Program-made: the position numbers and the translations under genes
The notes under the pieces: model-generated
Databases searched by the model: none
What the model saw: only the letters and a program-made list of their open reading frames with translations
What the model was told of the DNA's origin: nothing
Assembly: GCF_003626535.1 (NCBI RefSeq)
Contig: NZ_RBAL01000024.1
Location: 31,486-95,485 of the forward strand
Length of the DNA: 64,000 bases
Direction: 5' to 3'
From: Streptomyces hoynatensis
GTDB lineage: Bacteria; Actinomycetota; Actinomycetes; Streptomycetales; Streptomycetaceae
In this document: one piece after another, positions 53,289-61,969 of the stretch
Layout of the letters: every line of letters begins with the position of its first letter
How positions within the stretch are numbered: the stretch's first letter is position 1

Positions 53289-54320
53289 ATGGCGCACGCA
53301 TCCTCGGCCCACGGCACCGGCGGCGAGCACGACAAGCGGCTCGCCCGCATCCTGGCCGCGGCCGGCGTGCCCGGCCTGCTCGACGCCCTGACCACACGCC
53401 TCTCCCCCACCGACCTGCAGACGCTGCTGCTTGAGGTCGCCAGGCGCCGGGCCGCCGCCGTCACCCCGGCCCAGGTGCTTGCCGCCTACGAGCGGAACCG
53501 TTTCACCACCCCCTCCGCGCTGCCCGCGGGCGAGTTGGCGCGGCTGGAGGCCCTCGTCCACGAGCGGCTGGACGCCCACGGCTTCACCGGCCTCGCCCTC
53601 TCCCCGCTCGCCCCGCTCGGCGCGCACTCGGCGGTGGCCACCGTGGACCAGAACAAGGTGGTGACGACCGTCCGCACCAGCGAGGTCCTCGCGGACTCGA
53701 CCAACGTCCTGGCCCTGGAGTGCGCCCTGCGCCGCCGCGCCCAGGGCGGCGGGCGCGCCCGCGTGCGCCTGGGCGCGACCGGGCGGATGGTGCGCGCCCA
53801 GGCGTTGGCGGCGCCGGGCATGGCCGCGCACTTCGCGCTGCTCGGCCTCTGCACGGCGGGCCGGGACGAGGGGTCGTTCCGCTTCGAGACCGCCACCCTG
53901 CGCGAGCACCTGCGCCTGCACCTCGACCTGCTGGCGGCGGCCCGCGGCCTCGGCATCCGCCTCGCCGGGGTGCGTGTCGGCCTGACCGACCTGACCGGCG
54001 GGGTCCACCGCGCCGCCCTGCGGGACGCGGTGCTCGGCCCGCTGGCGGAGGAACATCCCCGGGTTGACTTCTCGTTCGACGACGGCCGGGCGCACGGCCG
54101 CGGCTATTACACCGGCGCGTGCTTCGAGCTCCACGGCACGCCACCCGGCGGCGCCGAGTTCGCCTTCGCCGACGGCGGCTTCGTCACCTGGACGGCCGGC
54201 CTGCTGAGCAACGCCAAGGAACGGCTCCTCATCAGCGGCCTCGGACTCGAACGCCTGGCAGCCGGGTTCCGCGAGGACCCGGCGCACCCGCCGAACTCCG
54301 CGCCCCACGAGGCCACCTGA
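53289..54320 (+). CDS. histidyl-tRNA synthetase/HisZ-like paralogue, function unknown
   Basis: The 343-residue protein has a helical N-terminus, then segments resembling the class II synthetase core of HisRS/HisZ: VRLGATGRMVRAQALAAPGM, FRFETATLREHLRLHLDLL, and RAHGRGYYTGACFELHG, which mirrors the HisRS RGLDYYTGxxFE signature. It lacks the anticodon-binding domain and a clear motif 2, so it is not a normal synthetase. Whether it acts like HisZ or in another reaction is open. ATG53289 follows a CACGAT box by 6 nt and may be leaderless. Confidence 0.6.
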   Translation: MAHASSAHGTGGEHDKRLARILAAAGVPGLLDALTTRLSPTDLQTLLLEVARRRAAAVTPAQVLAAYERNRFTTPSALPAGELARLEALVHERLDAHGFTGLALSPLAPLGAHSAVATVDQNKVVTTVRTSEVLADSTNVLALECALRRRAQGGGRARVRLGATGRMVRAQALAAPGMAAHFALLGLCTAGRDEGSFRFETATLREHLRLHLDLLAAARGLGIRLAGVRVGLTDLTGGVHRAALRDAVLGPLAEEHPRVDFSFDDGRAHGRGYYTGACFELHGTPPGGAEFAFADGGFVTWTAGLLSNAKERLLISGLGLERLAAGFREDPAHPPNSAPHEAT

Positions 54321-54349
54321 CCCCACGCGAGCCCCCGAACGCTCCGGCG

Positions 54350-54418
54350 CACCACCCGCGCCATCCGCACCACCCGCGCCATCCGCACCACCCGCGCTAC
54401 CCGCACCACCCGCGCTCG
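54350..54418. repeat. clean 18-bp tandem repeat
   Basis: CACCACCCGCGCCATCCG is repeated 3.8 times with few changes in the 213-bp gap between two convergent genes. Confidence 0.85.
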
Positions 54419-54533
54419 AAGCGTGCGCCCCGCCCGGCCCGAGCGCCCCGGCCCCCGCCGCCACCCGGCCCACAACCCCGCCCGTACCCCCGCCCCGTAC
54501 CCCGGACCACACCCCCGACCCCGGCCCCGCCGC

Positions 54534-55520
54534 TCAGCCGAGCAGGGCGGCCGTCACCGTGAGGACCGGGACCGACAGGGCCGTGGACAGCAGGATCGAC
54601 TCCCGGGCCAGTCGCGTGCCGGTGGCGTAGCGGGAGGCGTAGGTGAAGAGGTTCTGGGCGGCGGGCAGGGCGGCGATCACCACGACGTTCAGCCGGTCCG
54701 CGGCACCCAGGGGGAACAGGGTCACCGTGAGGAGCCAGGCCACCGCGGGCTGGACCACCGACTTCAGCAGCACGGAGAGCAGCACCTGGGACCGCTCCGG
54801 GCCGCGCCCCGGCACCGCCGAGCCGCGCAGCGAGATGCCGAAGGCGAGCAGGACGGCGGGCACCGCCATGTTGCCCACGAGCGTGACCGGTTCCAGCAGC
54901 GTGTGGGGCACGGTGAGCCCGCAGGCGGCGACGGAGACCCCGCCGAGGGAGCCGAGGACGACCGGGTTGCGGAACGGCGTGACCAGCCGCCGCGCCACCC
55001 CCGCCCAGCGCCCCTCCGCCCCGGATTCGGCCCCGGACCGGTCCCCGGACTCCGCCCCGGCCGCAGAGGCGGACGCCGGCTCGGCGGCCAGGTCGAGAGC
55101 GGTGAGGGCCACGGGCGTCAGCACCAGTTGCTGGAAGAGCAGCACGGGCGCCACCACGGAGGCGTCGTGGAGCACGTAGACGGCGATCGGGATGCCGAGG
55201 TTGCCCGCGTTGACGTAGCCGGAGCACAGGGCGCCCACCGTGCTCGGCCCCACGCCCCAGCCGCGGGCGGCGCCGAAGGCGAGGAACGCGCCGACGACGG
55301 CCAGGGTGCTGAGTGCGGAGACCAGCAGGGAGGAGGAGACGATCGCGGAGAGGTCGGCCCGCGAGAGCGTGACGAACAGCAGCGCGGGCGTCGCGACGTG
55401 GAAGGCGAGCCGGGTGAGGACCTCCCGGCCGTTCTCCCCGAGCGAACCGCGGCGGCCGAGCACGTATCCGGTGGCGATGACGCCGGCGATGATCGCGAAG
55501 CCGCTGATCACCCCACCCAT
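54534..55520 (-). CDS. AEC (auxin efflux carrier) family transporter
   Basis: The 328-residue protein has about ten membrane segments in two halves, separated by a cytosolic Ala/Glu/Ser loop (AEPASASAAGAESGDRSG). The N-terminus MGGVISGFAIIAGVIATGYVLGRRG and the YVNAGNLGIPIAVYVL motif are AEC hallmarks. Family members carry malate, malonate or other anions. ATG55520 is set by the leaderless promoter. Confidence 0.88.
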   Translation of the reverse strand: MGGVISGFAIIAGVIATGYVLGRRGSLGENGREVLTRLAFHVATPALLFVTLSRADLSAIVSSSLLVSALSTLAVVGAFLAFGAARGWGVGPSTVGALCSGYVNAGNLGIPIAVYVLHDASVVAPVLLFQQLVLTPVALTALDLAAEPASASAAGAESGDRSGAESGAEGRWAGVARRLVTPFRNPVVLGSLGGVSVAACGLTVPHTLLEPVTLVGNMAVPAVLLAFGISLRGSAVPGRGPERSQVLLSVLLKSVVQPAVAWLLTVTLFPLGAADRLNVVVIAALPAAQNLFTYASRYATGTRLARESILLSTALSVPVLTVTAALLG

Positions 55521-55527
55521 GTCTCGA

Positions 55528-55556
55528 ACTCTTGACCGCATCGAGGGCGAGGTCAA
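55528..55556 (-). promoter_or_regulatory. leaderless promoter of the AEC transporter gene
   Basis: On the minus strand, TTGACC (55556-55551), a 17-nt spacer and AAGAGT (55533-55528) are followed 7 nt later by ATG55520. The -35 is near consensus. Confidence 0.6.
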
Positions 55557-55563
55557 ACCGATC

Positions 55564-57033
55564 TTGCATTCCGAGATTCGGGCAAAACCTAAGCTATCGT
55601 CACATTTTGTGACAGTAATTTCTGCCCTGCTCCTGGCCACCGTGACCACACTCACCTCGCCCACGCCCCTGCCCCAGGCCCCCGCTCCTGGCGCCGCCCC
55701 CGCCCCGGCCGGGCACCTGGAACGGGCCCTCGTCGCCGCCACCACCGCCGAGGGCGCCACCCGGCACCTCGCCGCCCTCCAGCGGATCGCCGACGGCGCC
55801 GGGGGCAGCCGCGCCGCGGGCACCCCGGGCCACGAGCGCTCCGCGCGCTACGCGGGGCGGCTGCTCGAGGCGGCCGGATACGACGTCACCTACCAGCGCT
55901 TCGACTTCGACCACCGCGAGCCGGTGGCCGAGCGGCTGACCCAGCTCACCCCGCGGGAACGCGCCCTCCCGATCCGGCTGATGACGTACACCGCCAGCAC
56001 CCCCGAGGGCGGCGTCGAGGCCCCCCTGGCCGACGCGGGCGACGGCTGCGAGAGCGGCGACTTCCCCGAGGGCGCGTTCCGGGGGCGCATCGCGCTCATC
56101 GAGCGCGGGGAGTGCACCTTCGCGCGGAAGGCGGCCAACGCCGCCGCGGCGGGCGCCGTCGGCGCCGTGGTGCGCAACAACGTGCCGGGCGCCCTCTCCG
56201 GCACCCTGGATGCCGACTCCCCGGCCGGCATCCCGGTCGGCGGCATCGGCCAGGAGGACGGCGCGGAGCTGCACCAGGCGCTCGCGGACGGGAGCGAGGT
56301 GCGGGTCAGGCTGGAGCTCAGGGAACGCTCCGAGCGCCGCACGACCACCAACGTCCTCGCCGACTCGCCCGGCGGTGACCCCTCCCGCACGGTGCTGGTC
56401 GGCGCCCACCTCGACTCGGTTCCCGAGGGCCCCGGCATCAACGACAACGGCTCGGGTGCCGCGGGCGTGCTGGAGACCGCGCTGCGGCTGGCGGCCGTGG
56501 ACCCGGCCGGCCGGCACGGCAACCGGGTGCGGTTCGCGCTGTGGTCGGCCGAGGAGGAGGGCCTCCTCGGCTCGAAGCACTACGTGGCCGGGCTCTCCGC
56601 GGCGGAGCGTTCCGACGTGGCCCTCTACCTGAACTTCGACATGATCGGCTCACCCAACCACGGCATCTTCGTCTACGCCGCCGACCCCGACGCCGACCCG
56701 GCGCGCTCGGCCGCCGTCAGCGAGGACCTCACCGCCTTCCTGCGCGCCCGGGGCGACTCCCCCGCGCCCGCCCGGTTCGACGGCCGCAGCGACTACGCCC
56801 CCTTCCTGGCCGCCGGCATCCCGGCCGGCGGGGCGTACACCGGCGCGGAGGGCATCAAGACCGAGGCGCAGGCCGAAGCCTGGGGCGGCACCCCGGGCGC
56901 CCCCTTCGACCCCTGCTACCACGCGGCCTGCGACGACCACGGCAACATCGGCGCCGAGGCCCTCGAAGCCGGGGTCAAGCTGATCGCGCACGCCGTCGGC
57001 AGCTACGCCGAGCGCCTGCCCGCCGCCCACTGA
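55564..57033 (+). CDS. secreted M28 zinc aminopeptidase with PA domain
   Basis: The 489-residue precursor has a signal sequence, a protease-associated domain (about 150-240, GRIALIERGECTFARKAANAAAAGA) and an M28 catalytic domain. Its metal ligands are visible: GAHLDSVPEGPGINDNGSG, EEEGLLGS and NFDMIGS, with a final CYHAACDDH, as in streptomycete aminopeptidase S. It removes N-terminal residues outside the cell. TTG55564 gives an n-region with Arg/Lys and a normal signal peptide. GTG55609, 8 nt after TATCGT, would be leaderless but lacks charged residues, so the start is uncertain by 15 codons. Confidence 0.85.
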   Translation: MHSEIRAKPKLSSHFVTVISALLLATVTTLTSPTPLPQAPAPGAAPAPAGHLERALVAATTAEGATRHLAALQRIADGAGGSRAAGTPGHERSARYAGRLLEAAGYDVTYQRFDFDHREPVAERLTQLTPRERALPIRLMTYTASTPEGGVEAPLADAGDGCESGDFPEGAFRGRIALIERGECTFARKAANAAAAGAVGAVVRNNVPGALSGTLDADSPAGIPVGGIGQEDGAELHQALADGSEVRVRLELRERSERRTTTNVLADSPGGDPSRTVLVGAHLDSVPEGPGINDNGSGAAGVLETALRLAAVDPAGRHGNRVRFALWSAEEEGLLGSKHYVAGLSAAERSDVALYLNFDMIGSPNHGIFVYAADPDADPARSAAVSEDLTAFLRARGDSPAPARFDGRSDYAPFLAAGIPAGGAYTGAEGIKTEAQAEAWGGTPGAPFDPCYHAACDDHGNIGAEALEAGVKLIAHAVGSYAERLPAAH

Positions 57034-57204
57034 GCCCGTCGCCGCCGGGCCCCGGCCCCGGGGGTGGCCCGCGCCCGCCGCGTGCCCTCGACCGGCGCCG
57101 GCCAGGAGGGAGCGCCCCCGGCCGACGGTGACCGGCGACGGCGCTCGGCAACGGACGATGCCGCGAGGCTGCGTGGAAAGGGCCGCGCCCGGTAGGCTCT
57201 CCGT

Positions 57205-57501
57205 GTGATCTTCAAGCGCATCGGCAACGGACGACCGTATCCTGACCACGGCCGGGACAACACCCGGCAGTGGGCAGACGTCGCGCCGCGCCCGGTCCGC
57301 CTCGACCAGTTGATCACCACGAAGCAGCAGCTCGACCTCGAGACGCTCCTCGCCGAGGACTCCACCTTCTACGGAGACCTGTTCGCCCACGTCGTCAAGT
57401 GGCAGGGCGATCTGTACCTGGAGGACGGGCTGCACCGGGCGGTGCGCGCCGCGCTTCAGCAGCGCCAGGTCCTGCACGCCCGCGTGCTCGAACTGGGCTG
57501 A
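57205..57501 (+). CDS. small conserved actinobacterial protein (often named VapB-like)
   Basis: The 98-residue protein MIFKRIGNGRPYPDHGR...WADVAPRPVRLDQLITTK...VVKWQGDLYLEDGLHRAVRAALQQRQ is of a type I recall as highly conserved in actinomycetes. It is sometimes labelled a VapB-family antitoxin, but no PIN-domain toxin is adjacent, so I would not infer a toxin-antitoxin role. GTG57205 follows TAGGCT by 6 nt. Confidence 0.85.
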   Translation: MIFKRIGNGRPYPDHGRDNTRQWADVAPRPVRLDQLITTKQQLDLETLLAEDSTFYGDLFAHVVKWQGDLYLEDGLHRAVRAALQQRQVLHARVLELG

Positions 57502-57612
57502 CACGCCCCACGAGACCGCGCGAGCGGCGTGCGGTGGCCCGTTCGGGGCCGCGCGCACCATTCAGCTGATCATTTATTGGGCACCCGGCGTTCGCGTGGC
57601 TACGCTGCGGCC

Positions 57613-58299
57613 ATGAGCATGCTGACGCCTCCGGGCCTGGGCGGCAAGAAGTTCCGCGTCACAGGCGATGTGTATCCCAGGATGCGGCCCCCGCGCCGCC
57701 GTCGGCGTGCCATCCTCGCCGCGCTCACCACGCTCGTCCTGCTCGGCCTGCTGGGCTACGGGACCCTCGAACTCGTCGACGTCTTCTCCGGGGACGAGGA
57801 CTCCTCCGAGGCCAGGGCCGGGCAGGTCGCCGAGAAGCAGGACTGCCCGGGCGCGCCCCCCGCGCGCGCCGATCTGCCCGAGCCCTCCGCCATCACCGTC
57901 AACGTGTACAACGCGACCCAGCGCCAGGGCCTGGCCCAGGACACCGCGGACGCGCTGGCCGAACGCGGCTTCACCATCGGCGAGGTGGCCAACGCGCCCG
58001 CGAGCCTGGACGGCAAGGTCTCGGCCCCCGCCCTGCTGCTCGGCGGCGCGGCGGCCGAACGCTCCGGCGCGCTCACCGTGCTCGGCACCCAGCTCGAGGG
58101 CGCGGACACCGGCGCCCCGCAGCCCGGCGGCCACGGCGACGAACCCGACACCGTGGACTTCGTCATCGGCGACGGTTTCACCCGGCTGAGCCCGGCCGGC
58201 GAGTCCGCCCGCCGCCTCGCCGAGCTGAGCGGTCAGGAGGCGTCGCCCTCCGGCGACCCGTCCGGCTCCGCGAGCGCCTCGGAGTCCCCCGCCTGCTGA
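57613..58299 (+). CDS. membrane protein with extracytoplasmic LytR_C domain
   Basis: The 228-residue protein has a basic N-terminal tail (MRPPRRRRRA), one membrane helix (about 37-58), and a LytR C-terminal domain outside (ITVNVYNATQRQGLAQDTADALAERGFTIGEV, about 95-190). The tail is Ser/Gly-rich. The LytR_C domain usually accompanies wall-polymer ligases; alone its role is unknown. TTGGGC, 18 nt, TACGCT and 6 nt to the ATG suggest a leaderless promoter. Confidence 0.85.
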   Translation: MSMLTPPGLGGKKFRVTGDVYPRMRPPRRRRRAILAALTTLVLLGLLGYGTLELVDVFSGDEDSSEARAGQVAEKQDCPGAPPARADLPEPSAITVNVYNATQRQGLAQDTADALAERGFTIGEVANAPASLDGKVSAPALLLGGAAAERSGALTVLGTQLEGADTGAPQPGGHGDEPDTVDFVIGDGFTRLSPAGESARRLAELSGQEASPSGDPSGSASASESPAC

Positions 58300-58372
58300 A
58301 CCCGCGGCCCCGCCCCGGGCGAGACGGCACCGGCCGGGCCGGACGGCGCGGCCAGCGGTGCCGGCGCGGCGC

Positions 58373-59008
58373 TCAGGACACCGTCCCGTACATCCGGTCG
58401 CCGGCGTCCCCGAGCCCCGGCACGATGAACCCCCGCTCGTTCAGCCCCTCGTCGAGCGCCCCGGTGACCACCGTCACGGGAGCGTCGGCCAGCTCGGCCT
58501 CCAGCCGCTCCACGCCCTCGGGCGCCGCGAGCAGGCAGAGGGCCGTCACGTCGTCGGCCCCGCGCCGTATCAGCTCCTTGATGCTCGCCACGAGCGTGCC
58601 GCCGGTGGCCAGCATCGGGTCGAGCACGTAGACCTGGCGGCCGGACAGGTCCTCCGGCATGCGGTTGGCATAGGTGGTGGCCTGCAGCGTCTCCTCGTCG
58701 CGCACCAGGCCGAGGAACCCCACCTCGGCGGTGGGCAGCAACCGCACCATGCCGTCGAGCATGCCGAGACCGGCCCGTATGATCGGCACCACCAGCGGTC
58801 GGGGATGGGAGAGCCGCACGCCGGTGGTCTTGGCCACCGGCGTGGCGATGTCCACCAGTTCGGTGCGCACATCGCGGGTCGCCTCGTAAGCCAGCAAGGT
58901 GACCAGCTCGTCGGCCAGCCGCCGGAACGTCGGGGAGTCGGTACGCGCATCGCGCAGCGTGGTCAGCTTGTGCGCCACCAGCGGGTGGTCGACGACATGG
59001 GTCCGCAT
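58373..59008 (-). CDS. upp: uracil phosphoribosyltransferase
   Basis: The 211-residue enzyme shows VVPIIRAGLGMLDG, TTYANRMPEDLSGRQV and the PRPP loop LDPMLATGGT, all diagnostic of UPRT, plus the C-terminal ERGFIVPGLGDAGDRMYGT uracil-binding segment. It makes UMP from uracil and PRPP in pyrimidine salvage. Gene order next to tadA is a typical streptomycete arrangement. Confidence 0.96.
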   Translation of the reverse strand: MRTHVVDHPLVAHKLTTLRDARTDSPTFRRLADELVTLLAYEATRDVRTELVDIATPVAKTTGVRLSHPRPLVVPIIRAGLGMLDGMVRLLPTAEVGFLGLVRDEETLQATTYANRMPEDLSGRQVYVLDPMLATGGTLVASIKELIRRGADDVTALCLLAAPEGVERLEAELADAPVTVVTGALDEGLNERGFIVPGLGDAGDRMYGTVS

Positions 59009-59170
59009 GCGTGCGACAGTATCGAACGCCTCCGGCACTCCGGCACTGACCGGCGTCTTTCCTGGTGTTTCCCGGTGTTTCCCGACGTGGACCCCGGTGG
59101 ACAAAGGGCGGCGGCGACATGGAGAGTGGTGCGTGGAGGGACACCTCGAAGGACCTCGAAGGAACAGCCC

Positions 59171-59248
59171 ATGCCCGAACGCCAACCGTGCCGCGACTGT
59201 CACGTCCGCCTGCGCTGGGCGCAGCGCGCGCGGACATTCCATTGGTGA
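59171..59248 (+). CDS. possible 25-residue CxxC small protein
   Basis: ATG59171 has AAGGA at a good distance and opens a 25-codon ORF (CRDCHVRLRWAQRARTFHW at the end) between upp and the deaminase-associated gene. It may be a small protein or chance. Confidence 0.25.
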   Translation: MPERQPCRDCHVRLRWAQRARTFHW

Positions 59249-59327
59249 ACTGCCGAGTTACCCGACAGCTCACCCCTTTTCTGCCACGATGCACGTGGCA
59301 CTGCCAAACCGAGTGGGGAGAGTCACG

Positions 59328-59861
59328 GTGTACTTCACCGCACTGCTCGCGCGGACCGATGATGGTTGGGAAGCGAGTGATACAGAGCTCGACGACGTGG
59401 AGAGTCTGGACGAGCTGGCCGAGTTGGCCCGCGCGGCCGCTCCTGATGACGAGACGGTTCTCGTCTGCATCGAGCAGGAAGGCGCCTGGTTCGGCCTCGT
59501 CCGCGTGGACGGCGAGGACGACCCGCGCGTCTTCATCTCCGACGCCGCACGCGCGATGCGCAGCGCGTACGGCGAGATCCTGCTCACCGATGAGCTGCTC
59601 GGCCGTGAGCCGGAGGACACCGACGTCCTCGAGCAGCTCGTGGACCTCGACGGCGCCGAGGACGCCGAAGAGGACGAGGCCGAAGACCGTGACGACACCG
59701 GCAGCGCCGACGCGGTGCCGCGGGGGCCGATCGGCGAGGCCGACATCCTGGGGGACCTCGGCATCGATGCCGGCACCGTGCTGAAGCTCACCCCGGACGA
59801 CGCGCTGAGCGAGATCGCCGAGGCGCTGGGTTGCGCGGACGTGCTCGAGGCGGTCAGGTGA
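59328..59861 (+). CDS. tRNA adenosine deaminase-associated protein
   Basis: The 177-residue, acidic protein (MYFTALLARTDDGWEASDTELDDVESLDELAELAR) is the conserved partner gene found directly upstream of tadA in actinomycetes. A low-complexity acidic stretch (AEDAEEDEAEDRDD) joins its two parts. Function unknown; 16 bp separate it from tadA, so the two are co-transcribed. GTG59328 has GGGGAG upstream. Confidence 0.88.
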   Translation: MYFTALLARTDDGWEASDTELDDVESLDELAELARAAAPDDETVLVCIEQEGAWFGLVRVDGEDDPRVFISDAARAMRSAYGEILLTDELLGREPEDTDVLEQLVDLDGAEDAEEDEAEDRDDTGSADAVPRGPIGEADILGDLGIDAGTVLKLTPDDALSEIAEALGCADVLEAVR

Positions 59862-59877
59862 CGGCCCTGACGCCGCC

Positions 59878-60474
59878 GTGACCGAGGCAGAACGCGCCGC
59901 CGGCGACCCGGCGGTGCCCGACCCGCTGCGCGATCCGTGGCGGCCCGCGATGCGCGAGGCGCTCGCCCAGGCCGCCACGGCGCCTGAAACGGGAGACGTG
60001 CCGGTCGGAGCCGTCCTGCTCGGCCCGGGAGGTGCGAGCGGCGTGCCGCTCGGCCTCGGCCGCAACGAGCGCGAGGCGACGGGTGACCCGACCGCGCACG
60101 CCGAGATCGTGGCCCTGCGCGCCGCGGCCAGGCGGCTTGGCGACTGGCGGCTGTCCGGCTGCACGCTGGTCGTCACGCTCGAACCCTGCACGATGTGCGC
60201 CGGGGCGATCGTCCTGGCCCGGGTCGACCGGGTCGTCTACGGGGCGGCCGACCCCAAGGCCGGAGCGGCCGGCTCGCTGTGGGACGTGGTGCGCGACCGG
60301 CGGCTCAACCACCGTCCCGAGGTGATCGGCGCGGTCCTGGCGGAGGACTGCGGCCGCCTGCTCACCGACTTCTTCCGTGCCCCGGCCGCGCCCCCACCCG
60401 CGGCCGGTGCCACGCCCGGCCCCGATCCCCGCCCCCGGCACCGCACATCCGGTTCGGCCCAGGGCCGCCGGTGA
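59878..60474 (+). CDS. tadA: tRNA-specific adenosine deaminase
   Basis: The 198-residue enzyme has the zinc deaminase motifs HAEIVALRAAA and PCTMCAGAI, VPVGAVL upstream and the family's C-terminal helices. It converts A34 to inosine in tRNA-Arg(ACG). The last ~25 residues are a Pro/Arg tail. GTG59878 is the natural start. Confidence 0.93.
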   Translation: MTEAERAAGDPAVPDPLRDPWRPAMREALAQAATAPETGDVPVGAVLLGPGGASGVPLGLGRNEREATGDPTAHAEIVALRAAARRLGDWRLSGCTLVVTLEPCTMCAGAIVLARVDRVVYGAADPKAGAAGSLWDVVRDRRLNHRPEVIGAVLAEDCGRLLTDFFRAPAAPPPAAGATPGPDPRPRHRTSGSAQGRR

Positions 60475-60489
60475 GATAGGCTTCCTCCC

Positions 60490-60576
60490 GGTAGCGTGTC
60501 CGAGCGGCCGAAGGAGCTCGCCTCGAAAGCGAGTGTGGGGGCAACTCCACCGAGGGTTCAAATCCCTCCGCTACCG
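60490..60576 (+). tRNA. tRNA-Ser (CGA)
   Basis: Acceptor GGTAGCG pairs with CGCTACC, the anticodon stem-loop CTCGC-CTCGAAA-GCGAG places CGA at 60524-60526, there is a long variable arm as in serine tRNAs, and the T-loop reads GGTTCAAATCC. CCA is not encoded. The discriminator is G60576. Confidence 0.96.
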
Positions 60577-60589
60577 CGTGAGCAGGACA

Positions 60590-60627
60590 GGCAAGAGGGC
60601 GGGTCCCACGGGACCCGCCCTCTTGCC
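60590..60627 (+). terminator. strong terminator after tRNA-Ser
   Basis: A perfect 18-bp stem (GGCAAGAGGGCGGGTCCC with its complement) closes 13 nt after the tRNA. Confidence 0.85.
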
Positions 60628-61095
60628 GTGTGTGCGTCTCACTTCCCGTCTCAGTTCAGTGCTTGCCTGCACAGACCGTCTCTGAGCGACCGACCACGCC
60701 GCTCGTTGTTGCGTACGTCACCCGAGAGCATGGGGGCAGCGTTCCCCTGACGGGCCACCAGACAACCTTGTCTCGCGGTGCCGTCCGGCGCTTATGGAAC
60801 CTCCGCGTGGCTTGGCTCACATCTCGCGACCACAAGCCCCGAGGGCAGCGCCGCAGGCGGGAGCGTCCAGTCTCGGAAGATCGCCGCAGGCGAAAGCGCC
60901 CAGACTGGGAGAAGCGGTCGGCTATCGTCAATCTTGCACGTCTCGGCTACGAGATGCTGCACGATTGGCTCACGCCTCATCCCCGCACGTGCGCGCTGCT
61001 TCCGCTACAACGGCCGCCCGCTCCCCCTCCACACCGCATGTCCTGCGCGCGTTCCTCGACAACGTCCCCCTGCGGCCGGAGAGGTGAGTGACGTC
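60628..61095. other. 468-bp gap after the tRNA, no clear gene
   Basis: No convincing ORF is seen. AGACAA-CC-TTGTCT (60760-60773) is a perfect 6-bp inverted repeat resembling GntR operators and may belong to the broken GntR gene downstream. No integrase is visible here. Confidence 0.5.
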
Positions 61096-61807
61096 ATGGC
61101 CAACCGCTACGAGCCCATCGCGGAAGACCTCCGCCGCCAGATCAGGACGGGGGCGCTGGCACCCGGCTCGCGCCTGCCGGCCGAGGATGCCCTTGCCGAA
61201 CGCTACGGGGGTGGGCCGCCCCACCCTGCGGCAGGCCCTCGGCGTCCTCCAGGCCGAAGGGCTACTCGACAAGCGCCACGGCATCGGCAACGTCGTCCGC
61301 GCCCCACACCAGCGCATCGGCTACACCAGCACGCCGGGCCTCGTCCCCACGCCCCCGGCAAGCGTGGAGACCGAGGTGAAGGTCCGCGAAGTCCCGGCGC
61401 GCCGGTCCCTCGCCAGGCTGCTGAAGGTGCCCCAGGGAACGCCCCTGGTCGAGACGGTCTTCGTCAGCCAGCAGCGCGGCAGCACCCCGCACAGCATCAC
61501 CACCACTTACACCCCCGCCGCCCTCCTCCCGCGCGACGGCCGGCACCCCGAACCGGAACCCTGCCCTTGGGGCACCGACACCCGCACCCGCCTGAGCGCC
61601 GCAGGAACCCGCCTGGCCCTGTCCGTCGAACGCGTCACAGCGCGCCCACCGACGTCGGCCGAGGCGGAGACGCTGCGCATCGCCCTGGGCGTGCCGGTCC
61701 TGTCCATCGAGCGCGCCACCACCGACACCACCGGCCGCGTGGTCGAGATCGCCTACCTGACCCTCTCAGGCGACCGCACCGAAGCCCTCTACACCACCAC
61801 CCACTGA
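61096..61807 (+). pseudogene. GntR/HutC-family regulator with UTRA domain, frameshifted
   Basis: The N-terminal GntR helices (MANRYEPIAEDLRRQIRTG, RLPAEDALAERYG) continue in another frame as VGRPTLRQALGVLQAEGLLDKRHGIGNVV and a UTRA ligand domain (PLVETVFVSQQRGS... to EALYTTTH). The switch is explained by one extra G in a run of five G (61207-61211): with four, the reading is RYGVGRPTLRQ. Either the gene is inactivated or the base is a sequencing error. Total length would be about 237 residues, normal for the family. Confidence 0.8.
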
Positions 61808-61833
61808 CACCGGGCACCCCGCCCACTCACCCC

Positions 61834-61936
61834 GGGAGGCTGCAACACCCCACCGCGTCCCACCTGTCCCACTGTCCCGAACGCGCCGACGCTCACGGGG
61901 CAGAGGCCGGACGCGCCCCGGGTGTTGCAGCCTCCC
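61834..61936. repeat. 17-bp perfect inverted repeat
   Basis: GGGAGGCTGCAACACCC (61834-61850) and GGGTGTTGCAGCCTCCC (61920-61936) are exact reverse complements separated by 69 bp, between the broken GntR gene and the next broken gene. Confidence 0.85.
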
Positions 61937-61969
61937 CCATCACCACAGCCGCGAAGGGCTGGACACCCG

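Noticed and set aside
57205..57501. VapBC toxin-antitoxin module
   Set aside because: No PIN-domain toxin gene is adjacent, and the protein is conserved like a housekeeping gene.
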